Shown one piece after another: positions 6,601-11,701 of a stretch of 11,701 bases of DNA. The stretch is from contig JAUSJS010000287.1 of the NCBI GenBank assembly GCA_030647575.1, positions 1-11,701 on the forward strand. Reading direction: 5' to 3'. Position 1 is the stretch's first letter. Each line of letters starts with the position of its first letter. This DNA is from Candidatus Limnocylindrales bacterium (GTDB taxonomy: Bacteria > Chloroflexota > Limnocylindria > Limnocylindrales > CSP1-4). The position numbers and the translations under genes were made by a program. The notes under the pieces were generated by a model. That model did not search any database. It saw only the letters and a list, made by a program, of their open reading frames with translations, and had not been told where the DNA came from.

Positions 6601-8267
6601 TCCGAACGCGCATCTGTGGGGACGAGCGTTGGATCGCGATCGAGGACGTCGCACGCTATCGCGACGGGGTCGGCATCTCGCCGCCGGTCGGCATTCCGGC
6701 CCCCTTTCTCGGACCGACGGTGGGAGCCCTCGACGGTTTGCTGTCGCGCTGGGCCCGGACGCATGGACCGTTCCTGACGCCGGATCCGGCACGCCGCTGG
6801 GGACTGCCGGCCGGGATCGTCGCCGGGACGCTCGAGCGGCTGTCGGCCGCTGGCACGCTGCTGCTGGGCGAGTTCCGGCCCGGCGGGGCCGAGCGCGAGT
6901 GGTGCGATCCCGAGGTGCTCCGGCTCCTGCGCCGCCGTTCACTGGCCCGCCTCCGGCGCGAGGTCGAGCCCGTCGATCCGGCCGCGCTGGCCCGCTTCCT
7001 GCCGGACTGGCACGGGATCACGCCGGTTTGGGCGAACCCGCCGCCGTTTCGTGGAACGGCCGCGCTGGAGCGCATGGCCGAGGTGGTCGACCATCTCGCC
7101 GGCCAGCCGATCCCGGCGTCCGTGCTGGAGCGCGACGTCCTGCCGGCACGGATTCCGGGCTACCTGCCGCGTCTGCTCGACGAGCTGGGGGCCCTGGGTG
7201 AGGTCGCCTGGGTGGGGCGCGGAAGCCTCGGCCGCGACGACGGCCGGATCGCGCTCGTGCGACCCGGGCGTGAAGTCCTGCGGCCAACCGGACCACCTGA
7301 CGGAGCGGAACGACCGGCCGGCCCGCGCCACGACGCCATCCGCGAGCACCTGGCCCGCCGTGGCGCCTCCTTCTATCGCGAGCTCTTCGCGGCTGCCGGC
7401 GGCGGCAAGGATCGAGACGTGCTCGATGCGCTGTGGGAACTCGTCTGGGCGGGCGAGGTCACCAACGACACCTTCGCGCCCCTCCGGGCCCTGCGCTGGA
7501 AGCGGAGCGGCAGTGGCAACGGGGCGCGGCGGCCCATCCGGCCGGGGCGGCTGACCGCCCTCGGACCTCCAGAAGCCGCGGGGCGCTGGTCGCTCGTCTC
7601 GAGCGAACCCGCCGCGACGCCGACCGAGCGGCTCCACGCGATCAGCCTCGCCCTGCTCGAGCGCCACGGCGTGCTGACCCGAGAGGCCGTCGCGGCAGAG
7701 GGCATCGACGGCGGCTTCAGCGCGGTCTACCCGGTCCTGCGGGCGATGGAGGACGCCGGGCGGATCCGCCGTGGCTACTTCGTGGACGGCCTGGGGGCAG
7801 CGCAGTTCGCCCTGGCCGGTGCCCTGGACCGCTTGCGTGCCGTTCGCGACGAGGCGGAGCCGCCCGCCGCCGGGGCCGTTCACCTGCTCGCGGCCGCCGA
7901 CCCGGCCAACCCGTACGGGTCGGCGCTCCCGTGGCCGCGTCGAGGGGAGTCGGACCGGCGACCCTTCCAGCGCGCCGCCGGGGCCTACGTCGTGCTGGTC
8001 GACGGTGTGGCGACGCTCTATCTCGAGCGCGGCGGCGGGTCCCTCCAGGTGCTGCCCGCCGCCGACGATGCCGACGTGGCGCTCGCCGCCGTCCGAGCCC
8101 TGCGCACGCTCATCGCCGACGGCCGCCTGCGCGAGCTGGTGATTCGCAAGGTCGATGGCGACGACGTGGCGGCCTCCCCGTTCCGGCCGACTCTCCTCGA
8201 AGCCGGCTTCGTCACCGGCTACCGCGGCCTGCTGCTCCGTACCGCTCGCCCGCTGAGTGCCAGATAA
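3642..8267 (+). CDS. lhr: Lhr-type ATP-dependent helicase (large helicase-related protein)
   Basis: A 1541-residue protein, the full length of canonical Lhr (about 1500-1540). Two RecA-like domains come first, with Walker A APTGSGKT (67-74, Lys73), the DEVH box (194-197), motif III SAT (232-234), the VATSSLELGIDMG region and motif VI QRVGRAGH (405-412). A winged-helix and Lhr-core region follows. A long C-terminal half contains the family blocks GRWSL (Trp1316), LTREAVAAEGI and RRGYFVDGLGAAQF. Lhr enzymes are 3'-to-5' single-strand translocases that unwind DNA and RNA:DNA duplexes and are linked to DNA repair. The E. coli C-terminal half has been reported to act as a DNA glycosylase. GTG 3642 was chosen because it follows a strong -10 box and is the only sensible start before the helicase domain; an in-frame TTG at 3459 would add 61 unconserved residues running through the intergenic repeats. 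Downstream lie vapBC and a nei remnant, pointing to a former lhr-nei repair operon. Confidence 0.95.
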   Translation: MGAPTRTRRPARSVEGKADRDGPAGDPLERFSPAVRDWFQASFEAPTQAQAEGWAAISAGHHTLIHAPTGSGKTLAAFLWCLDRLATHPGPASTRAVPGHVRVLYISPLKALTYDIERNLRAPLTGIGLAAQRLGGQPPQITVASRTGDTPAEERRRIGKRPPDILITTPESLYLMLTSGAREVLRGVEHVIVDEVHAIAGTKRGVHLALSLERLERLRGPDARPPQRIGLSATQRPLEAIARFMAGVGPGREVRIVDAGARKPLELQVVVPVDDMAALGQVLPPDQQLGGPATGPDLRSSIWPAIHPAILGLIRAHRSTIVFVNSRRLAERLAQRLNELAGEELVRAHHGSIAREQRLAIEEELKSGRLPALVATSSLELGIDMGAVDLVIQVESPTSVASGLQRVGRAGHQVGAPSKGVIFPKYRGDLLECAVVTRRMHEGAIETTQIPRNPLDVLAQQLVAMTVMDPWTVDELLKVVTRAAPYETLTREVLEGVLGMLAGAYPSDEFAELKPRVVWDRVTDVVEGRRDARVVAVTSGGTIPDRGQYGVFMVGEAGTPGRRVGELDEEMVYELRAGMHGDVVVLGASSWRVEEIGHDRVTVSPAPGVPGKLPFWHGDAVGRPIELGRALGAFVGELEADLARGAKGRSVAAARLRLHHDLDDRAAENLLAYLDDERAVTGVLPTDRRIVVERFRDELGDWRLCLLTPFGGRVHAPWSLALEARIGERLGMAVQTIWSDDGIAIRLPEGDAPLDGIEALLFPDPDELEDLVVGQLASSALFASRFRENAARALLLPRRRPGTRTPLWQQRQRAADLLAVASRYGSFPILVETYRECLSDAFDLPALREILAGVARREITVHSVETAAASPFASSLLFDYVAAYMYDGDTPLAERRAGALTLDRELLRELLGQEELRELLDPDALADLELSLQALTEERQATTLDGVHDLLRRLGDLSADEVAARTEGGAAAAGPWLAELVAARRAVRTRICGDERWIAIEDVARYRDGVGISPPVGIPAPFLGPTVGALDGLLSRWARTHGPFLTPDPARRWGLPAGIVAGTLERLSAAGTLLLGEFRPGGAEREWCDPEVLRLLRRRSLARLRREVEPVDPAALARFLPDWHGITPVWANPPPFRGTAALERMAEVVDHLAGQPIPASVLERDVLPARIPGYLPRLLDELGALGEVAWVGRGSLGRDDGRIALVRPGREVLRPTGPPDGAERPAGPRHDAIREHLARRGASFYRELFAAAGGGKDRDVLDALWELVWAGEVTNDTFAPLRALRWKRSGSGNGARRPIRPGRLTALGPPEAAGRWSLVSSEPAATPTERLHAISLALLERHGVLTREAVAAEGIDGGFSAVYPVLRAMEDAGRIRRGYFVDGLGAAQFALAGALDRLRAVRDEAEPPAAGAVHLLAAADPANPYGSALPWPRRGESDRRPFQRAAGAYVVLVDGVATLYLERGGGSLQVLPAADDADVALAAVRALRTLIADGRLRELVIRKVDGDDVAASPFRPTLLEAGFVTGYRGLLLRTARPLSAR
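8253..8261 (+). repeat. 9-bp direct repeat flanking vapBC, left copy
   Basis: CTGAGTGCC lies within the last codons of lhr (Leu-Ser-Ala before Arg-stop). The identical 9-mer recurs at 9031-9039, where it holds the vapC stop codon and the nei-remnant GTG start. With a mismatch at the tenth position, the match extends to 11 of 12. The pair brackets the toxin-antitoxin genes. Confidence 0.6.
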
Positions 8268-8291
8268 GCGCCTCGTGTTATCCCCGCCACT

Positions 8292-8609
8292 ATGAAGCGG
8301 TCTGTCGCCCGAAAAAGCGCCACATTAGCCCAGACCACCCGAAGCGCCGTGGGCATTCGAGATCTGCGTGATCATCTGTCGGCGTACCTCGAGCGGGTCA
8401 AGGCCGGTGAGGTCATCACGGTGACGGAGCACGGTCGGCCGATCGCGAGGCTGGTGCGTGACGAGCCCCCGTCGGCGCATCTGCTTGAACTGGCGGCGCA
8501 GGGTCGAGTCACCCTCGCGACCAAGCCGTTCACGCGTTGGGAAGACATCCCCCGAGTTCGATACGACGGTTCCATTCAGGACCTCATGGATGAGATCCGC
8601 GGGCGGTGA
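8292..8609 (+). CDS. Phd/YefM-family antitoxin (VapB-like)
   Basis: A 105-residue antitoxin. The Phd/YefM DNA-binding fold spans about residues 18-58, with the typical pattern VGIRDLRDHLSAYLERVKAG followed by EVITVTEHGRPIARLV. The C-terminal half (60-105, including RWEDIPRVRYDGSIQDLMDEIR) is the flexible part that normally wraps round the toxin. Such proteins neutralise the toxin and repress their own operon as an antitoxin-toxin complex. It is coupled to the PIN toxin gene by a 4-nt GTGA overlap at 8606-8609. The ATG at 8292 lies 24 bp after the lhr stop with no Shine-Dalgarno sequence. GTG 8349 (Val20) would begin exactly at the conserved fold and is an alternative start. By eye the first 20 codons are richer in A/T than lhr, which fits recent arrival. 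Confidence 0.85.
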   Translation: MKRSVARKSATLAQTTRSAVGIRDLRDHLSAYLERVKAGEVITVTEHGRPIARLVRDEPPSAHLLELAAQGRVTLATKPFTRWEDIPRVRYDGSIQDLMDEIRGR

Positions 8610-9034
8610 TCGCGTACCTGGACAGCTCCGCGATCATCAAGCTGTACCTGGTCGATGAAGCGGGCATGGTCGAGCTCCATGAGATAGCGACCGGATCGGC
8701 AAGGCTCGCCACGTCGAGACTGTCCTACGTAGAGGTCCGAGCCGGGCTTGAGGCGGCCCGTCGTGCGGACCGGCTCGCCCCGATCGAACATGATCTTGCC
8801 GTCGCGTCCTTCGATGAGTCCTGGCCGGGGTACTTCGTGGTGGAACTGACCGAAGCCGTAGGCGCACGCGCTGGAGCGATCGCCGAAACGTTCGGACTAC
8901 GGGCGGGCGATGCGATCCAGCTTGCCTCCGTGTTCGAGCTGGACCTCGAGCAGACGATGATCGTCGCATGGGATGCCCGCCTTAGGTTCGCCTCTCACGC
9001 CGCCGGTGTCGCGACATACCCAGCCGGGGTCTGA
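8606..9034 (+). CDS. vapC: PIN-domain toxin (VapC-like ribonuclease)
   Basis: A 142-residue PIN-domain protein, the usual VapC length. The acidic metal-binding residues are in place: Asp6 in YLDSSAIIKLY, Glu43 in SYVEVRAGL, Asp102 in RAGDAIQLAS and Asp123 in AWDARL. VapC toxins are Mg2+-dependent endoribonucleases that cut tRNA or rRNA and stop translation when the antitoxin is degraded; the target here cannot be predicted. The GTG start at 8606 overlaps the antitoxin stop (GTGA), so the pair is translationally coupled. Its TGA stop (9032-9034) lies inside the right copy of the 9-bp flanking repeat and directly abuts the GTG of the nei remnant. With all four acidic residues present, the toxin looks functional. 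Confidence 0.9.
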   Translation: MIAYLDSSAIIKLYLVDEAGMVELHEIATGSARLATSRLSYVEVRAGLEAARRADRLAPIEHDLAVASFDESWPGYFVVELTEAVGARAGAIAETFGLRAGDAIQLASVFELDLEQTMIVAWDARLRFASHAAGVATYPAGV

Positions 9035-9039
9035 GTGCC
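9031..9039 (+). repeat. 9-bp direct repeat flanking vapBC, right copy
   Basis: CTGAGTGCC is identical to 8253-8261 and sits exactly at the junction of the vapC stop and the GTG start of the nei remnant. It is consistent with a target-site duplication or a microhomology junction, but is short enough that chance cannot be excluded. Confidence 0.6.
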
Positions 9040-9076
9040 CGAAGGCGACACGCTCTTCCGTACGGCGGCCGGCCTG
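9035..9076 (+). pseudogene. N-terminal remnant of a Nei-type (Fpg/Nei family) DNA glycosylase
   Basis: From GTG 9035 the frame reads MPEGDTLFRTAAGL, the hallmark N-terminus of actinobacterial-type Nei2 glycosylases (P-E-G-D-T with the catalytic Pro2 and Glu3). After residue 14 the similarity ends. The frame continues with PGSEALASPEH and stops at 9152-9154, inside the amidotransferase gene. No other frame continues the glycosylase, and the amidotransferase starts only 31 nt later. A normal family member has about 260-290 residues, so nearly the whole gene including the zinc finger is missing. In M. tuberculosis nei (Rv3297) directly follows lhr (Rv3296), which supports identity by context. 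It could conceivably be translated as a 39-residue peptide, but no repair function is expected. Confidence 0.7.
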
Positions 9077-9092
9077 CCAGGGTCCGAAGCGC

Positions 9093-9098
9093 TAGCAT
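9093..9098 (+). promoter_or_regulatory. possible -10 box of the amidotransferase gene (TAGCAT)
   Basis: TAGCAT fits the TANNNT pattern and lies 9 nt before the ATG at 9108, the same spacing as TATACT before the lhr start. No Shine-Dalgarno sequence intervenes and no clear -35 is seen. It suggests a leaderless transcript beginning just past the truncated nei sequence. Confidence 0.4.
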
Positions 9099-9107
9099 CG
9101 CCCGAGC

Positions 9108-9824
9108 ATGTGCGAGCACTTCATCGCCCGGGCCGCGGAACCTTTCCGCTTTGAGGAGCTCTGGCCGTTCACCGAGAAGCTGGAACGGTTCGGGATCGCC
9201 GGGTTCGGCTGGGGCGCCTCCTGGGTCGGCGCGGACGGCCGGCTCGACTCGTACCGCGACGTCCGGGCCTTTTGCGACGACCCGGGGCGTGAACGAGTCG
9301 GGGTGATCGAGACGACCGCCGCGCTCGTCCATCTGCGCCGACCCTCGCGGCTCTCAACGCTCACCCTGCCCGACACCCAGCCGTTCGAGGATCCGGCGGG
9401 GCGCTTCGCGTTCAGCCACAACGGCGACCTGCGCGACTATCGAGGACTGCGGGCCCGCTACCGGGCCGACGGCCGGATCCATGGTCGGGCGGACACCGAG
9501 GTCGGCGCGCGCTGGCTGGAGGACGCCTGGAGTCCCGACGAACCGGTCGCCCATCTGCTGGCCGCCTTGCATGACCGATTCGGCGGGCAGGCGAACCTCG
9601 CCGTCCTCGCCGCGGATGGGACGCCCCACCATTACGCGGGCAACGGCGAGAATCCGGTCTTCGCGTTCCGGTTGGGCCGGATCGGCCTGGCGTCCACCGG
9701 GATCTACTCCCTGGACCGCTCCCTCTTCCGCTTCGTGGCCCCGGCCGCCAAGGATCGGCAACTCATCCGGATCGGCTCGACTGCGGCGCTGGATGCCCAC
9801 GGGCGGGCGATCGCGGGGGCGTAG
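9108..9824 (+). CDS. class II glutamine amidotransferase (YafJ/EgtC-like)
   Basis: A 238-residue stand-alone N-terminal-nucleophile amidotransferase. After removal of Met1, Cys2 (MCEHF) would be the catalytic nucleophile. Other family landmarks are LVHLRRPS (73-80), the oxyanion and glutamine-binding block FSHNGDL (102-108), and GRADTEVGARWL (126-137), which corresponds to the SD-x-E glutamine-recognition motif. A second Ntn-fold strand region includes NLAVLAADG and GLASTGIYSLD. Enzymes of this group hydrolyse the amide of glutamine or of gamma-glutamyl compounds; no synthetase domain is attached and no partner gene is adjacent, so the substrate is unknown. The start is fixed by the need for Cys at position 2. 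It follows the nei remnant by 31 nt and may have its own leaderless promoter at 9093. Confidence 0.88.
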   Translation: MCEHFIARAAEPFRFEELWPFTEKLERFGIAGFGWGASWVGADGRLDSYRDVRAFCDDPGRERVGVIETTAALVHLRRPSRLSTLTLPDTQPFEDPAGRFAFSHNGDLRDYRGLRARYRADGRIHGRADTEVGARWLEDAWSPDEPVAHLLAALHDRFGGQANLAVLAADGTPHHYAGNGENPVFAFRLGRIGLASTGIYSLDRSLFRFVAPAAKDRQLIRIGSTAALDAHGRAIAGA

Positions 9825-9888
9825 GATGTCGCGGCGTCATCGACCACGGCGTCAGCGCGGGTAACACGTTGGCCGATCGCGCGTCTCT

Positions 9889-9901
9889 CGAGTCAGACTC
9901 G
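9889..9901. promoter_or_regulatory. perfect 13-bp palindrome upstream of the MFS gene
   Basis: CGAGTC-A-GACTCG is a perfect inverted repeat with one central base, ending 30 nt before the MFS start codon. Size and position suit an operator for a dimeric repressor controlling the transporter. It is too short, and lacks a T-run, to be a good terminator for the preceding gene. Confidence 0.4.
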
Positions 9902-9917
9902 GTCGGGCTATGACGCT

Positions 9918-9922
9918 GAGGA
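9918..9922 (+). promoter_or_regulatory. ribosome binding site of the MFS gene
   Basis: GAGGA lies 9 nt before ATG 9932. It is the only clear Shine-Dalgarno-like sequence upstream of a start in this window and supports that start. Confidence 0.5.
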
Positions 9923-9931
9923 CACTGCGGG

Positions 9932-11251
9932 ATGGATCGTTCGAATGCGGGTCTTGCAGCCGATGGGCGTCCGACGAGCCTCCTCCCGAAACGTGAGCTG
10001 TTCCGGCTCTCGCTCTACTGGCTGGGCCTGAGCTCCATCTTCGCCGGCCTCACCTTCATCCTGGGCTCCAGGCTCGAGTTCGATGGCCTGGTGGCGAACA
10101 AGGACGAGGCCGGGCGGACGTTGTTTCTGCTCACGATCGGCGGGGCGATCATCGCCATGATCGTGCAGCCGACGATCGGCACGATCTCCGACTACACGAT
10201 CTCCCGCTGGGGCCGGCGCAAGCCCTACATCCTGATCGGATCCGTGCTCGACGTCGTGTTCCTGGCCGGCGTCGCCCTGAGCCAGGATCTGGTGGCGATT
10301 GCCGCGTTCGTGGCCCTCCTCCAGTTCAGCTCGAATTTCGCCCAAGGCCCGTTTCAGGGCTATGTTCCTGATCTGGTGCCCGCACGGCAGGTCGGGCTGG
10401 CCAGCGCCCTGGTCGGGATGATGCAGATCCTCGGCAACGTCGCCGGCTTCGTCATCGCCGGGATCGCGGTTGCCCTCGACCAGTTCGCGCTCGGCCTGAT
10501 CGCGCTGGGCATCCTCGAGCTGCTGACGATGCTGTCCGTCGTCATCCGGGTCCGCGAGGGCGCTGCCCCGAAGTCGCGGGAGGGCCGCTCTTGGACGGCG
10601 ATCGCCTCCGAGGCGTGGGGCACGGACATCCTGCGGGAGCGCAGCTTCCTGTGGCTCGTCGCCTCGCGCCTCGCCGTCCTGATGGCCGGCGGCGTGCTCC
10701 TGAATCTCGCGATCTTCTACCCCACCCGATCGCTCGGAATGACCCAGGAGGAGGCCGGTCTGGCCATCATCCCGATGACTGGACTCGTGGCCATCGGTAC
10801 TGTCATTGCGGTCGTCCCCGCGGCTCGTGCGTCGGACCGGGTCGGGCGCAAGAAGGTCATCTATGTGAGCTGTGCGGTCGGTGCCGCAGGGTTGGCCATG
10901 GTCGCCGTTGCTCCGTCGTTCCCGCTGGCGCTGGCGGGAACCGTGATTTTCGGATTGTCGACGGGGATCTTCCTGGCGGTCGACTGGGCGCTGATGACTG
11001 ACATCATCCCGAAGGCGTCGTCGGGTCGGTACATGGGTCTCTCGAACGTTGCCACAGCGTCGTCCGGCGTCCTGGCCGTGGCGATCGGCGGCACCCTGAT
11101 GGACGTTGTCGGTGGCCCGACCGGGCCTCGCGCGGCGCTTTGGATGGCGGTGGTCCTGTTCGGCGTTGGGGCATTCCTGCTCCGCGCGGTCGATGAGCGC
11201 CGGCGCGAGGATCTGCCGGCGGCGGTCGGCGCGGTCCTGGCCAGCGCGTAG
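9932..11251 (+). CDS. MFS transporter, sugar/SLC45-like
   Basis: A 439-residue inner-membrane protein with about 12 predicted transmembrane helices, near 25-45, 62-84, 99-117, 119-137, 157-177, 181-204, 240-263, 276-297, 307-325, 329-352, 374-393 and 401-420. The central cytoplasmic loop (205-238) is hydrophilic. MFS motif A appears between helices 2 and 3 as DYTISRWGRRK (87-97) and again in the second half as DRVGRKK (302-308). The segments GYVPDLVP (143-150) and DWALMTDIIP (351-360) resemble the ADLVP-type blocks of SLC45/sucrose and glycoside-cation symporters. A sugar or glycoside is therefore the likeliest cargo, taken up with protons, but specificity cannot be read from sequence. The start at 9932 is supported by a GAGGA site and leaves a 20-residue cytoplasmic tail. 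A 13-bp palindrome upstream may control it. It converges with the glycosyltransferase gene, with 11 bp between stops. Confidence 0.88.
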   Translation: MDRSNAGLAADGRPTSLLPKRELFRLSLYWLGLSSIFAGLTFILGSRLEFDGLVANKDEAGRTLFLLTIGGAIIAMIVQPTIGTISDYTISRWGRRKPYILIGSVLDVVFLAGVALSQDLVAIAAFVALLQFSSNFAQGPFQGYVPDLVPARQVGLASALVGMMQILGNVAGFVIAGIAVALDQFALGLIALGILELLTMLSVVIRVREGAAPKSREGRSWTAIASEAWGTDILRERSFLWLVASRLAVLMAGGVLLNLAIFYPTRSLGMTQEEAGLAIIPMTGLVAIGTVIAVVPAARASDRVGRKKVIYVSCAVGAAGLAMVAVAPSFPLALAGTVIFGLSTGIFLAVDWALMTDIIPKASSGRYMGLSNVATASSGVLAVAIGGTLMDVVGGPTGPRAALWMAVVLFGVGAFLLRAVDERRREDLPAAVGAVLASA

Positions 11252-11262
11252 ACCAGGTTCGA

Positions 11263-11701
11263 TCAGAGCGACGGTCGGGCGACCCAGGTACGCAGGCTGG
11301 TCGCGGCACGGCGCCAGCTCGCCGGGCGGATGGCGGCGAGCGGATCCGGCGCCCGGTAGAGCCACGGGATGAACGCCCAGACGTAGACAAGGTAGTCGAG
11401 GCGGATCGGGCGGGCACCGAACCCGAACAGCGTCTGCATCTGGATGATGGTCAGCGGCAGGGTGACCACGCTCAGCCCGATCGAAACGGCCAGCCAGATG
11501 AGGCCCCAGGCCCTGGTCCTCGGGCGAAGGATGAACCAGTGGATCGCGGGGATCCATTTCATCCAGGCGGCCAGTGCCCAGAGTAGTCCGCCGAGGCGCG
11601 GCCCGGTGAACTGCGCCGCCCACAGCATCAGGGTCAGCTGCAGGTTGATGTTGCCGGTGTCGAGGTTGGCCCCGAACGGGAAGCCGAGGAGCGCGACGCT
11701 G
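11263..11701 (-). CDS. GT87/DUF2029-type membrane glycosyltransferase (C-terminal part)
   Basis: The last 145 codons of a minus-strand gene whose start lies beyond position 11701. The visible part is an integral membrane protein with hydrophobic helices around NLQLTLMLWAAQ, LGGLLWALAAWMKWIP, LIWLAVSIGLSVVTLPLTI and YLVYVWAFIPWLY. The pattern TGNINLQLTLML followed by a helix ending in AWMKWIPAIHW matches the conserved luminal-loop region of polyprenyl-phosphate-dependent mannosyltransferases of the GT87 (DUF2029) group, where GN-x-N and a Lys-x-x-P motif recur. Such enzymes add sugars from lipid-phosphate donors to cell-envelope glycolipids or glycans. The tail after the last helix is basic. 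An internal Met at 11628 is not the start, because the conserved region continues upstream of it without a stop to the window edge. Family assignment is moderately sure; the donor and acceptor are unknown. Confidence 0.65.
   Translation of the reverse strand, partial: SVALLGFPFGANLDTGNINLQLTLMLWAAQFTGPRLGGLLWALAAWMKWIPAIHWFILRPRTRAWGLIWLAVSIGLSVVTLPLTIIQMQTLFGFGARPIRLDYLVYVWAFIPWLYRAPDPLAAIRPASWRRAATSLRTWVARPSL

Noticed and set aside
3609..6764. Very long open frame on the minus strand antisense to lhr (over 1000 codons)
   Set aside because: It lies opposite codons of a clearly recognised helicase. The translation is Arg/Asp/Pro/Gly-rich with no domain, as expected for the complementary frame of high-GC coding DNA.
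8253..9039. Insertion sequence or transposon carrying vapBC
   Set aside because: No transposase gene or terminal inverted repeats are present; only a short direct repeat flanks the pair, so a named mobile element cannot be supported.
9825..9845. Possible terminator hairpin (GATG...CATC) after the amidotransferase gene
   Set aside because: The stem is imperfect, leaves almost no loop and has no T-run.
9908..11623. Long minus-strand open frame antisense to the MFS gene
   Set aside because: It is a low-complexity His/Arg/Asp/Gln-rich translation without domains, mirroring a confident membrane transporter gene.

Overview
The window is high-GC bacterial DNA (about 70% by eye) with densely packed genes. 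Most translation starts lack a good Shine-Dalgarno sequence, and several have a TANNNT-like box 7-9 nt upstream, as expected for leaderless transcripts. This style, the full-length Lhr helicase, a DUF3052 protein and the trace of an lhr-nei gene pair suggest a Chloroflexota (Limnocylindria-like) or Actinomycetota chromosome. I lean to Chloroflexota, but no marker here settles it.

Layout: (1) 1-473, minus strand: the start of an unidentified gene (1-78), overlapping by 4 nt the stop of a DUF3052 protein (75-473). (2) 492-2288, plus strand: an AcuC-type zinc deacetylase fused to a C-terminal GNAT acetyltransferase domain, divergent from DUF3052 with only 18 bp between the starts. (3) 2320-3111, minus strand: a Cro/C1-type HTH protein with a C-terminal domain of unknown function that may be a degenerate nuclease fold. 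(4) 3112-3641: 530 bp without a convincing gene, holding short direct repeats and the lhr promoter. (5) 3642-8267, plus strand: full-length Lhr ATP-dependent helicase. (6) 8292-9034: a VapBC-type toxin-antitoxin pair. (7) 9035-9076: the first 14 codons of a nei-type DNA glycosylase gene, with the rest missing. (8) 9108-9824: a class II glutamine amidotransferase. (9) 9932-11251: a 12-helix MFS transporter of the sugar/SLC45-like kind. (10) 11263-11701, minus strand: the C-terminal part of a GT87/DUF2029-type membrane glycosyltransferase running off the window.

The most informative part is 8250-9110. lhr and nei are neighbours in several high-GC bacteria (M. tuberculosis Rv3296/Rv3297). Here a vapBC cassette sits between lhr and what is left of nei, and a 9-bp direct repeat (CTGAGTGCC) flanks the cassette exactly at the lhr tail and the nei start. 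The simplest reading is an ancestral lhr-nei repair operon that took in a toxin-antitoxin module and lost almost all of nei. The second notable item is the deacetylase-acetyltransferase fusion, which joins in one chain the activities that Bacillus encodes separately as AcuC and AcuA. The remaining genes look ordinary.
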